Assembly: GCA_019113025.1 (NCBI GenBank)
Contig: DXIF01000106.1
Span: 1-37,912 of the forward strand
DNA length: 37,912 bases
From: Candidatus Anaerobiospirillum stercoravium
GTDB lineage: Bacteria > Pseudomonadota > Gammaproteobacteria > Enterobacterales > Succinivibrionaceae
Direction: 5' to 3'
Both the position numbers and the translations under genes were made by a program. The notes beneath the pieces were generated by a model. The model was not told the origin of the DNA. It worked only from the letters and a program-made list of their open reading frames with translations, and searched no databases. Shown here in pieces: positions 8,801 through 15,798 of the stretch (within the stretch, counting starts at the first letter, position 1; each line of letters starts with the position of its first letter).

Positions 8801-9690
8801 AGCCCCTGAGCGCTGCTTTGCGTGCTCACGCTTGCGGGGGCGGGCGCAGGATCTAGGCCGGCCGTTGCTAGGGTTACCGGCAGGCGTGGCACAAAGTGCG
8901 GTAAATTGGAGCGGCCTTCGAGCAGAAAATTCACGTAATCCTGATAGGCGCTTTGCTCTTCCTTGGTCGAAATCAAATACCAGATGATGTAGCGCCCGCA
9001 CAGGCGGATGCTGGAGCGGTAGAACTCATCGAGCAAGAACAAGTTCTGGGCGCTGCCACAATTTTCCTCATCTAATTGGTCGGGCTGGAAGTTGGTAAAG
9101 CGATCTTCGGGCGTCACAAAGAGGTTGAGCTCAACGCCTTGGGATTTGACGTAGGTAGTGATAAAGCGGCACTTGTCTTGTAGCGCGCTCATGCCCTCAG
9201 CACTGATATTGGCGCGCACGCACACCCAGATGTCCAAATCTGAGCTCTGCGACTGGCCAATCGAGGACGTCGAGCCCATGGCATATAAGCCCAAGATATC
9301 GTGCTGCACGGGCTCTTCTAAGGGCGGAATCTGCGCTAACAGCTCTGCGTTTCGAGCCTCATACTCAAGGCGCTCCTGAGCTTCCGCCGCGCTTTGGGCT
9401 GGAAGTTGCGCCATTTCATCGTAGGCTTCGCTCAAGCTCTCTGAGAGCTGGGAGCGTAGATACTGCTGCTGAATCTCATTGGGGGTAAAGAGGTCGATGC
9501 CATGGGGGATATAACCTGAGCGGTAACCGGGCAGGCAGATATGGTTGTAGTGCAACAGCAAGGGTACGACTTCAAGGCCCCAGCGCGCCTGAGGGCCCAT
9601 TAAGGCGCAAGTTCGTTGCAAGCGGGTCTCATTGAGCGCCTTATAGCGCCGAAAGCGCGTCAAAATCTGCTGTTTGCTGATATAGACCAT
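5836..9690 (-). CDS. cyaA: Class I adenylate cyclase with large low-complexity insertion
   Basis: Makes cAMP from ATP, the signal read by CRP in enterobacterial-type catabolite control. The N-terminal catalytic nucleotidyltransferase motif GSTSSIGQSQSSDLDIW (139-155, with D151 and D153) is intact. The flanking LPGY and FTPNEIQQQYL regions match the family, and the middle (EWFDFG...YFGSGLWLLYKGIDSP, about 591-621) and C-terminal parts are recognisable. At 1284 residues it is about 430 longer than E. coli CyaA. Most of the excess is an Ala/Glu/Ser-rich insert at about 263-586, with a GSHG/SQG repeat patch near 300-323. A second Ala/His/Pro-rich patch lies near 1020-1110. The start MVYISKQQ fits the family although no strong ribosome site is seen. 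It is divergent from hemX, as cyaA is from the hem operon in E. coli. Confidence 0.95.
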   Translation of the reverse strand: MVYISKQQILTRFRRYKALNETRLQRTCALMGPQARWGLEVVPLLLHYNHICLPGYRSGYIPHGIDLFTPNEIQQQYLRSQLSESLSEAYDEMAQLPAQSAAEAQERLEYEARNAELLAQIPPLEEPVQHDILGLYAMGSTSSIGQSQSSDLDIWVCVRANISAEGMSALQDKCRFITTYVKSQGVELNLFVTPEDRFTNFQPDQLDEENCGSAQNLFLLDEFYRSSIRLCGRYIIWYLISTKEEQSAYQDYVNFLLEGRSNLPHFVPRLPVTLATAGLDPAPAPASVSTQSSAQGLSYGGSHGISQGVSQGMSHGSSHGMSHVMMSALIGDDESSRWYNQHALEHLMELPDPNDEEGDEEAAADAAEAAADEAAADAFALEAASADPTPRERERPLRRIKGWYHKLAGKAESAERADSEQSAAAVPEGGPAQREWSEVTQAQAALPEATVASPEQAGPAAFDPRWSAPMAPVSSDDSVVGVEGTPNSGLGRLVQAMGVSGMPLWGDNVASALSYASALNEGPEGSDLMRYASADVREVRTSRDPTLGAAQRKQRRRAGAAALALPSLKECEALALRDGWVEGEAPLDAAEWFDFGSVVKSSPTEYFGSGLWLLYKGIDSPFKVVLKILLMEAYSSSYPNTRLLSSELKDYMLSHDGYSLDLDSYYLMYLKVSQYLQEAGGGERLELMRKCFYLKLFMGLNHYSASHRDDYEFKRELLDKLSTRWGWKHEFLTELENVASWKMNQARGFNREVFNTLLESYLALLRFSVRHGIEYAITSDDAGVLSRKLYAAFDRYPGKILVMHTSLFHNLEERHLTFICPSPHSLCRKGWHLYTAADYNIDLLNQRVTYIGTRLSEVVAWACFNGMMTLRTKIHVAGSAKVVTPAKIKQLSSDITRVLGSSMNHVSEQSMQSGFRLKSCVVVVNLEEDNTGLLNSQVLDLDYGSTLCCGHQRLCLVGSVDLIVVNTWGEALTISLPSGEEGVVELLATLLRIVTNSISLSSLVSAEPVPSSPEVGGNALHASALAQSAIGIGAQAVLSAGGATHAYAQGLISTDHHHDVLPEPPRLLGARAAPDALEFTPSPAPQRNSIATSEELTELLSHIEVCSYAASYQDLIKYDLESALRQVCNCLLPTSSSEYVFEVGRNTYIARAVGERGVKINRKSVFGSNDFDISVVPGYGMRPEFALQVPPIVDRYASTGIVQYFFMPLPDKGHWDIYIVNERNEVNIYHDYYGSRASLVNAINRFYTQQSQNRLARGARFNLPQYYVLSQDQRSLHPFTIHSD

Positions 9691-10088
9691 GAACCACGGG
9701 CGCCTGAGGTGAAACGAAAGCCAGAGCGTCTGACCAAACTGGGAAATTATAGCGCAGTGCGTCTTATGCCGTGCGTCGAGTGCAGCGGCCTAAGATGCCG
9801 CAGCGCCCGCCCCCGACCGGGGCGGGCGCGGGGCACCACCTCCGGCGTGGCCCCGTATGTGGTGCCCCCAAGCTTGAGGTCATAGCTCATAGTTGCGGCG
9901 CACATCCTAAAAGGCTATGGCATTTGGTGCTAAAATTCACCCTTAGCGCCTATGGGTGGCGCACCGCTACTTGCCCTAGCGCTATGCGCCTTTCAGCGGG
10001 CAGAGCCCTTACCGGCATCGCCACAGGCACAGCCTAACGGCCTAGAGCCAACGGCCCAGTTTGTTTGCAAGACCCTGCAGGGATCAAA
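9691..10088. other. cyaA-hemX divergent control region
   Basis: 398 bp with no credible ORF. It should hold both divergent promoters. A plus-strand candidate is TTGCGG (9893-9898), 17 bp, TATGGC (9916-9921); TAAAAT at 9931-9936 is an alternative -10. In E. coli this position is followed by hemC and hemD; neither is here. A GC-rich run at about 9800-9850 could form hairpins. I see no clear CRP half-site pair. Confidence 0.4.
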
Positions 10089-11378
10089 ATGGTTAATAAT
10101 ACGTCCGCCACTGCCAGCACCTCCAATGCTGCCCCAAGCACGACCCCAGCAACTGATGTTGCTATGGTAACTTCCACCTACCAAGATGTAGCGCAAGAGC
10201 AAGCTGCGATCAATGCGCTGCAAAGCGAGGTTGGTACCTTACGGGCTAAAATCGCCGAGCTGCAAGCCCAAAGCGCCAATAATGCCGGGAGCAAGCACGG
10301 CATGCTGTGGCTGGTCGTAGCTATCGCCTTAGCTGCCGCCGGTTTTGCCAGCTTCACCGCCTATCAAAGCCAAAACGAGCTGATTAAGCTCAATTCCAAT
10401 ATGGCCAGTACCCAGCAGCAAATCCAAAGCAGCGTCGCCCAAGTTGAGGGTAAAGCCAATGAGCTGCGCGTCGCGGCCCAGCAATTTAGCACGCTGCAAA
10501 ATGACCACACTGCCATCCAGCAGGCTTTAACCTCGGTCAACCAGAATTATCAGACCTTAGGCCAATCGGTTAATGGCATCATCGCTGCCCAGCAGCAGCT
10601 GGGCGCCACCATGTCCAACTTAGATGCCACGGTCCAAGCCTTCTCGGAGCGCAATCCTAACGATTGGCTGCTCTCGGAGAGCTACTTCTTAGTTAACAAC
10701 GCTGCTGCCAAGGCCATCTTTGAACAAGACATCAAGGCGGCCGTGTGGATGTTAACCAAGGCCGATGAGCTCTTAGTTGAGATGCAAGGGGATGAGGTCG
10801 TCGCCTTACGTGAGGCCATCTCGCAAGACATCGCCGCCTTAAACAACATCAGCTTAGTTGATCTGCGCGGCTTAGGCTTAACCTTAGATCGCGCCTATGA
10901 CAATATCGACCAGTTAGTGATCGAGGGCTACTCCGATCCGGCCAAGCGCGCTGCGGCCTTTGTCTCAACCAATGAGCCATCGGAGAACATCGCCGACTGG
11001 AAGGAGAACTTAACCAAGTCCGCCAACGACTTTGCGCAGCGCTTTGTTGAGGTTCGCCGCCGCAATCCAGAGGCGGCCACCGAGTTCTTAGCCCCCGAGC
11101 AAGACCTGTACTTACGCGAGAACATCAAGACCCGCATTCTCTTAGCTAAGGCCGACCTCGCCCACGGCGACAAGGAGGCGATGCAGGCCAACTTAAACGA
11201 TGCCATCAAGCTGGTTACCACCTACTTTGACCCCGAGAGCACGGTCACGGTTAACACCTTAGAGATGTTAAATAAGGTCGCCGCAAGCGAAGTTACCATT
11301 GCTACCCCAGAGAGCTTACGCAGCGCCGTGGCCTTCTCTGACTTTGCCAAGGCTCACTTATTAAACCGTGGTAACTAA
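10089..11378 (+). CDS. hemX: HemX-like inner-membrane protein
   Basis: Member of the HemX family, annotated in old records as uroporphyrinogen-III C-methyltransferase but lacking that domain; its role near haem synthesis is not established. A Thr/Ala-rich N-terminus is followed by a coiled-coil (about 33-62, LQSEVGTLRAKIAELQ), one transmembrane helix (about 72-92, MLWLVVAIALAAAGFASF) and a long soluble, mostly helical periplasmic domain with conserved DWLLSESYFLVNNAA and YLRENIKTRILLAKADLAHG stretches. The start at 10089 is chosen over an in-frame ATG at 10065 because GCAGGGA lies just before it. It is 11 bp from hemY and surely co-transcribed with it. Confidence 0.9.
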   Translation: MVNNTSATASTSNAAPSTTPATDVAMVTSTYQDVAQEQAAINALQSEVGTLRAKIAELQAQSANNAGSKHGMLWLVVAIALAAAGFASFTAYQSQNELIKLNSNMASTQQQIQSSVAQVEGKANELRVAAQQFSTLQNDHTAIQQALTSVNQNYQTLGQSVNGIIAAQQQLGATMSNLDATVQAFSERNPNDWLLSESYFLVNNAAAKAIFEQDIKAAVWMLTKADELLVEMQGDEVVALREAISQDIAALNNISLVDLRGLGLTLDRAYDNIDQLVIEGYSDPAKRAAAFVSTNEPSENIADWKENLTKSANDFAQRFVEVRRRNPEAATEFLAPEQDLYLRENIKTRILLAKADLAHGDKEAMQANLNDAIKLVTTYFDPESTVTVNTLEMLNKVAASEVTIATPESLRSAVAFSDFAKAHLLNRGN

Positions 11379-11389
11379 GAGGTAGAGAC

Positions 11390-12673
11390 ATGATCAAGAT
11401 TCTCCTTGCAGTTGCGCTGTTATGCGCTGCGGTCTTTTTGGGCCCGCGCCTTGCCGACAGCCAAGGCTTTGTCCATATTGCCACGGACAATTACATCGTT
11501 GAGACCTCGCTGACCACCGCCATCATCCTTGCGCTCGTGGCCTTCTTGGTCTTGCACGTGCTCATCAACCTGTTAAACCGCTCGGTTAAGTTGCCGCGCT
11601 CAACCTCGCGCTGGTTTACCAAGCGCCGTCAGCACAAGCAGCAGCTGTTATTAGGTGAGGCCTTCTTAGCCTACGAAGAGGGCGCCTATCAGCGGGCCTT
11701 AGGCTTAATTCGCAAGTACGGCTCCAAGGGCGAGCTCCCAGCTAGCCTCTTGTTCTTAGCCGCGAAGAGCGCCTTTAAGTTAGGTGATTTGGTCAACTGC
11801 CGCACCTACTTAGACCAAGCCGAGCAAAGCCCCTTAAGCTCGCAGCTGGCCTGCCACCTGTTACGCGCCAAGCTCAACTTAAAGCTGGGCAATGCCCCAG
11901 CGGCCTTAGAGAACTTAGACCAAGTCAAAAAGGACAGCTACACCAACGCCATCACCACCAAGCTCTTAAGCGAGTGCTATGAGCAAGAGGGCGAGTATGA
12001 CAAGCTCATCTCCTTACTGCCGCAGATCAAGAAGCTCAAGTTACTGGATGATGACGCGTACCAAGCCTTAACCCAGCGGACCTTAGGGGCCTTAGTTGAG
12101 CGCACCCAAGACTCCAATACCGTCGTGTCCTTGATCAACAAGTTAAGCCGTGCCGAGCGAGCTGACGCAAGCTTAATGACCCCGCTCATCACCAAGCTGG
12201 TCGCCTTAGGCGATAGCGTCAACGCGGGTAAATACGCCACCTCCTTGTTAAAGCACAGCGGCGCCGAGCCATTAATCGAGGCCATTGCCACGTGGCGTGA
12301 GGCGGTTCCGGCAGTACTTGCTGAGCTGACGCGCCAAGAGAAGCAAAATCAGGTGGGCGCTCAAACCAACCTGCCGCTGCTCAAGGCTTTAGCTAACTTA
12401 GAGCTCAAAGCCGATAAGTTAAGCGAGGCCAAGGCGCACTTAAAGCAGGCCTTTAGCTTAGGCAAAGGCCCTGAGCTTTACCTCTTAGCCGCTGAGCTCA
12501 ACGAGCGCTTAGCCCAGTACGACGAGGCCACCAAATTCTTTGCCTTAGCCGTACGCGACCAAAGCTTTGCCCCAGCTCCAATTGAGGCGCCACAGGCCGC
12601 TGAGCCAAAAGCAGACAAGGCCCAGCCTGCGGCTAAGGCCGAGGACACCAAGGCCGAAGCCCAAAGCGCCTAA
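11390..12673 (+). CDS. hemY: HemY-like inner-membrane TPR protein
   Basis: Proteobacterial HemY family protein (not the protoporphyrinogen oxidase of the same name). Two N-terminal membrane helices at about 3-21 and 42-62 bracket a short loop. The remainder is soluble and made of helical TPR-like repeats (for example GEAFLAYEEGAYQRALGLI and LAAKSAFKLGD). In better-studied bacteria HemY is linked to haem synthesis and scaffolding; here that is inference from family and from hemX next to it. The last 30 residues are a low-complexity Ala/Lys/Pro/Glu tail. AGAGG before the ATG supports the start. Leucines are predominantly TTA in this gene. The operon ends at the terminator 45 bp on. Confidence 0.92.
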   Translation: MIKILLAVALLCAAVFLGPRLADSQGFVHIATDNYIVETSLTTAIILALVAFLVLHVLINLLNRSVKLPRSTSRWFTKRRQHKQQLLLGEAFLAYEEGAYQRALGLIRKYGSKGELPASLLFLAAKSAFKLGDLVNCRTYLDQAEQSPLSSQLACHLLRAKLNLKLGNAPAALENLDQVKKDSYTNAITTKLLSECYEQEGEYDKLISLLPQIKKLKLLDDDAYQALTQRTLGALVERTQDSNTVVSLINKLSRAERADASLMTPLITKLVALGDSVNAGKYATSLLKHSGAEPLIEAIATWREAVPAVLAELTRQEKQNQVGAQTNLPLLKALANLELKADKLSEAKAHLKQAFSLGKGPELYLLAAELNERLAQYDEATKFFALAVRDQSFAPAPIEAPQAAEPKADKAQPAAKAEDTKAEAQSA

Positions 12674-12717
12674 CGGTCCCCCACCAACATGCCGGGGCCC
12701 GTCAGGCCCCGCCGCCC

Positions 12718-12751
12718 AAAAAGGCCTGAAGCTCAGCTTCAGGCCTTTTTT
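12718..12751. terminator. Bidirectional intrinsic terminator after hemY
   Basis: AAAAAGGCCTGAAGCT at 12718-12733 pairs with AGCTTCAGGCCTTTTTT at 12735-12751, giving a 16-bp stem with a tiny loop. A T-run on one strand and an A-run on the other let it work both ways, for hemY (plus) and for the facing minus-strand gene at 12865. A weaker GGGGCC/GGCCCC hairpin lies just before it. Confidence 0.92.
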
Positions 12752-12755
12752 GCGC

Positions 12756-12817
12756 GGCTCAGGTGCCACACAGCTCAGGTGCCCCATGGCTCAGGTGCCA
12801 CACAGCTCTGGTGCCCC
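12756..12817. repeat. 30-bp direct repeat, two copies
   Basis: A 30-bp unit starting GGCTCAGGTGCCACACAGCT occurs at 12756-12785 and 12788-12817 with one mismatch. Within each unit GCTCAGGTGCC is itself nearly duplicated. It lies in the convergent hemY/12865 intergenic space and does not encode a likely protein. Confidence 0.9.
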
Positions 12818-12864
12818 TTGAGCTTTGCGCCAGTTGGTCGGCCGTGTCCTCGCGCGCAGGCGGC

Positions 12865-13449
12865 TTAGTAGTACAGTGACGGGGCAGCGCTGCGGCCCAG
12901 CAAATCGTCGATATCAAGCTGCATCTTGGCAATGGAGAAGGCCTTGGTCAGCTCATCTTGGCTGATAAAGCCGCAAGCGCCATAAAGCAAGTACGAGCTG
13001 CCATCAAAATAGGTCACAAGGCCGGCGCACGGGGCGTTATCGACGTATTGGAAGCTAAAGCCACGGCGCGCAATCTGGGCGGTCAGCCCCCAGCCGGAGT
13101 AGCTATCCATCACCGACTGGGCGTAAGCCTTGGTCGTGCTCAAATGCGCTGCAGGTGCCAAAATCTGTAAGAAGGCTTTGGCCTTGCCGTCCTTGCGCAC
13201 CAAGCTCACCGAGCGGCTTGGGCGGTTGTAGTTTAAGTTGTAGTCAGGCAGGATGCGGCTCACGCGCGCATCTTGCTCCCCGCCAATACTCATATTGATG
13301 GCGTTGGGTGCGGCATGCGGTGAGGGAGTCGGCGCCGCCTGGGCCCCACCTGCACCGCCTAAGACCAGCAGCGCGGCCATTAAGGCGCTCAGACGCCCTA
13401 ATTTTTTGCTGAGAGCCTTGCTCCCACGGGTGATTACGCGCTTTGTCAT
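12865..13449 (-). CDS. Secreted protein of unknown function
   Basis: Not recognised. 194 residues from the ATG at 13449, which has AAGGAG seven bases upstream; the longer frame to 13551 is rejected because it starts before this site and would bury the signal. A basic n-region (KALSKKLGR) and hydrophobic core (SALMAALLVLGGAGGA) end at AQA-AP near residue 38, a signal peptidase I type site. The mature part is about 155 residues, mixed alpha/beta in appearance, with two cysteines about 20 residues apart that could form a disulphide in the periplasm. It is transcribed toward hemY and away from yihG. It may be a small periplasmic domain of the DUF type; I cannot name it. Confidence 0.8.
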   Translation of the reverse strand: MTKRVITRGSKALSKKLGRLSALMAALLVLGGAGGAQAAPTPSPHAAPNAINMSIGGEQDARVSRILPDYNLNYNRPSRSVSLVRKDGKAKAFLQILAPAAHLSTTKAYAQSVMDSYSGWGLTAQIARRGFSFQYVDNAPCAGLVTYFDGSSYLLYGACGFISQDELTKAFSIAKMQLDIDDLLGRSAAPSLYY

Positions 13450-13777
13450 GCCCCACTCCTTGTGCCCACGCCGGGCGCCCACGCTTGCGCCCATGTCTTG
13501 TGAGCGCTGGGCGCCCACTATTGCCGAAAACCTGCGCTTAGTATAGGCCAAGGCAATGCTTATGCCCAGTTGGGCGCTACCGCCGACACTACCGCCGCGC
13601 TACCGCCGATTAGCCCTAAGTTTCGACCTTGAGCGCTATGTTAGAATGGCCCTTTGCTCAGGAATGCGGTGCTGCGCGCTTTTAGGCCCGCGGCGCACTT
13701 CACTTTCATCACTTATGTTTGGTTAGTTTGGCGCTTTAAGGTCTGCCGCCTTAAATTGCCCCAAGAGGCGCTGCGTT
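13450..13777. other. Divergent region upstream of yihG
   Basis: 328 bp between a minus-strand secreted-protein gene and yihG. The only clear signal is an extended -10, listed separately. A stretch of CTACCGCCGA/CACTACCGCCG repeats lies at about 13577-13610. Confidence 0.4.
13639..13647 (+). promoter_or_regulatory. Extended -10 promoter candidate for yihG
   Basis: TGTTAGAAT (TG-n-TAGAAT) followed by GGCCCT. The -35 at 17 bp is poor. The same AATGGCCCT context follows the TATAAT upstream of the yciA gene, suggesting a shared promoter style. It leaves a leader of about 125 bases before the ATG at 13778. Confidence 0.4.
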
Positions 13778-14908
13778 ATGCTGTCGTTTATCCCTGGACC
13801 GATTCTCCTCGTGTTTAACTTGGTGGTCTTAAGTGTTGTCACTTTGATCTTAGCGCTGCCGATTTTTATCGGGGCCGTCATCCGCGTGATCCTGCCGCTC
13901 AAGCCCGTGCTCAAGGCCTTAGATGCGCTCTATCAGAGCATCTTCTTTACTTGGGCTCACTTCCTCTCCTTACAAATGGCGCTGACCAACAAGACCAAGT
14001 GGGATCTCAAGGGTTTTGATCAGGTCAAAGTCAACGGCTCCTGCATGATCATCTGCAACCACTTATCGTGGACCGATATCGTCATGCTGATCATCATCTA
14101 CCGCGGCCGCATCCCGATTACCAAGTTCTTTTTAAAGCACTCCCTGATTTACATCCCGATCATCGGTCAAGTCTGCTATGCCTTAGGCATGCCGTTTTTG
14201 CGCCGCTACACCCGCAGCGAAATCTTAAAGAACCCTAAGCTTAAGACCAAGGACTTAGACGCGACCCGTAAGGCCTGCTTAAGCGTCATTGAGCATCCCT
14301 CGACCTTGGTTAACTTCTTAGAGGGCACTCGCTTTACCAAGGCCAAAGCTCAGGCCCAAAAGAGCCCTTATCAAAACCTGATGCCGCCGAAGACCGCCTC
14401 CTTAGCGGTGGCCCTAGGCATCATCGGCCCCAAGCTCGACTGCATCTTAAATACGACCTTGCAGTACCCTAAAAACGAGAGCGGCACCGCCTTTATCGAC
14501 CTGTTAAGTGGCCGCTTACACGAGGTTATCGCCCGCGTTGAAGTGATTGGTCCTGAGACCATTCAAAACGAGCTCACCGGCGACTACATGAGCGACAAGC
14601 AGTTCAAGCGCAGCTTTACCCAAAAGGTCCGTCAACTGTGGCAAGCCAAGGACGAGCAAATCGCGCAGCTTTTGGGCATCGCCTACCAGCACCCTGAAGC
14701 GGAGGCCGATCCAGCCCAGTCCGCAGCCGCCTCTGCTGAGACTCCGGCCGCCCCGGCTGAGGACATCCCGGCTGAGGCCCCAGCCGCCTCTGCTGAGACT
14801 CCAGCGGCTGAAGCTAAGCCTGAAGCTCAGGCTCAAGCGCCCGCTGCCGCGCAACCAGCGCCTGAGCCCGTAGCGGCTGGTCCCAAGAGCAACGCTGAAT
14901 CCAAGTAA
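13778..14908 (+). CDS. yihG: YihG-like lysophospholipid acyltransferase (PlsC family)
   Basis: Membrane acyltransferase of the PlsC/LPLAT superfamily, expected to acylate a lysophospholipid. An N-terminal hydrophobic region (about 8-40) anchors it. The catalytic HX4D is NHLSWTD (H95, D100), the acyl-acceptor site motif is FLEGTRF (E182-R185), and RIPITKFFLK and GMPFLRR match blocks II and III. It resembles E. coli YihG, and the facing dsbA repeats the E. coli neighbourhood. The family ends near residue 305; about 70 more residues form an Ala/Pro/Glu tail with a duplicated SAETPAA segment. The ATG at 13778 has AGAGG about ten bases upstream. YihG in E. coli was reported to affect phospholipid acyl composition; that is family knowledge. 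Confidence 0.88.
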   Translation: MLSFIPGPILLVFNLVVLSVVTLILALPIFIGAVIRVILPLKPVLKALDALYQSIFFTWAHFLSLQMALTNKTKWDLKGFDQVKVNGSCMIICNHLSWTDIVMLIIIYRGRIPITKFFLKHSLIYIPIIGQVCYALGMPFLRRYTRSEILKNPKLKTKDLDATRKACLSVIEHPSTLVNFLEGTRFTKAKAQAQKSPYQNLMPPKTASLAVALGIIGPKLDCILNTTLQYPKNESGTAFIDLLSGRLHEVIARVEVIGPETIQNELTGDYMSDKQFKRSFTQKVRQLWQAKDEQIAQLLGIAYQHPEAEADPAQSAAASAETPAAPAEDIPAEAPAASAETPAAEAKPEAQAQAPAAAQPAPEPVAAGPKSNAESK

Positions 14909-14936
14909 CGCGGAGCTTAAGCTCCCGCTACCAAAG

Positions 14937-14960
14937 AAAAGGTCGCCGCGGCGACCTTTT
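14937..14960. terminator. Bidirectional terminator between yihG and dsbA
   Basis: A perfect 24-bp palindrome, AAAAGGTCGCCG followed by its reverse complement CGGCGACCTTTT. It lies between the stop codons of two convergent genes and can end both transcripts. Confidence 0.88.
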
Positions 14961-14986
14961 ATTTGGTGGGTTAGAGCAACGTCAGA

Positions 14987-15643
14987 CTACTTGGTGCTGA
15001 CCTGCGCCTTGCCCTGCGGGGCATCCGGCAGATTGTCCTTTTCTAAAAGGTAGCCGATGAGAGCGGTGAGCTGATCCAAGTTCTCGACCGACTCCATGGT
15101 GACCAAGTACTTGCCGTTGACCAAGATCTCTGGAACCGCCTCGATATTGATGTCCTGACCCCAGCGGTCGTATTGAGCGACGCGACCAATGATCGGGAAG
15201 GTGTTGTACTCTTGCTCAAAGCGGGTCTGCGGGATGCCGCTGGCCACCGCGATGGCAACCATATCGGCATGGCTCATGGGGATGTTGCCGTTTTGATGCA
15301 TCTCGCGAAATAGGGTCTCAACAAAGATGTCCTCAAAGCCTAAGTTGGCGGCAACGGCGAGCGCTCGCTGCGACTCAGGGCCCATGGGGCCACCTAACAT
15401 TGAAACCGGGTTGCGCTCAAAGGCGGCGTTAGGAAAAGCCTTTTTGATGGCATCAAAGTCCCCTTGCAGGGAGTAGCAGTGACCGCACCAAAACGAAAAG
15501 AACTCACGGATTTCCTTGGTGGGAGTGAGCTTATTGGTTCTAACTTCGTAATTGACGCCCTCTTGATACTCGGCTGCCATGCAAGGCAAGCTCAAGGTCA
15601 GAATGGCGACCGTGCTAACTAAAGCGACCAGCTTTTTCCACAT
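14987..15643 (-). CDS. dsbA: Thiol:disulfide interchange protein DsbA, CGHC active site
   Basis: Periplasmic thioredoxin-fold oxidase that inserts disulphides into exported proteins. A signal peptide (MWKKLVALVSTVAILTLSLP, cut near residue 24) is followed by EYQEGVNYEV, typical of DsbA. The redox motif FWCGHCYS puts the cysteines at 53 and 56. The dipeptide is Gly-His as in protein disulphide isomerase, whereas E. coli DsbA has Pro-His. The cis-proline loop is in EAVPEILVNGKYLV. At 218 residues it is normal length. The ATG at 15643 is chosen over an upstream TTG at 15667 because the signal peptide starts there; AGGTGGAGA lies 11 or more bases upstream. It faces yihG, as in E. coli. Confidence 0.93.
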   Translation of the reverse strand: MWKKLVALVSTVAILTLSLPCMAAEYQEGVNYEVRTNKLTPTKEIREFFSFWCGHCYSLQGDFDAIKKAFPNAAFERNPVSMLGGPMGPESQRALAVAANLGFEDIFVETLFREMHQNGNIPMSHADMVAIAVASGIPQTRFEQEYNTFPIIGRVAQYDRWGQDINIEAVPEILVNGKYLVTMESVENLDQLTALIGYLLEKDNLPDAPQGKAQVSTK

Positions 15644-15798
15644 TGTGAATCTATCTCCACCTAACAACCATGATTGTGCGCTCCGGCGTCATCCGGAAAC
15701 GGCCTTACATCTTAAGTAACGTCACTTAGAGCGCCCTTAGCGCCAAAAGTTGCACCCTCAGCTCTAACTGTGCCCTCGGGCACGGCCGCGCGTCCGTG

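Noticed and set aside
12567-12821. Plus-strand ORF across the hemY end and terminator
   Set aside because: It overlaps hemY in another frame and runs through a strong terminator and direct repeat; not a plausible gene.
13450-13551. 34-codon upstream extension of the secreted protein
   Set aside because: AAGGAG lies directly before the internal ATG at 13449, and the signal peptide is at the N-terminus only with that start.
15770-15783. GTGCCC-tc-GGGCAC hairpin after the squalene-synthase-like gene
   Set aside because: Two-base loop and no T-run on the minus strand; too weak to call a terminator.
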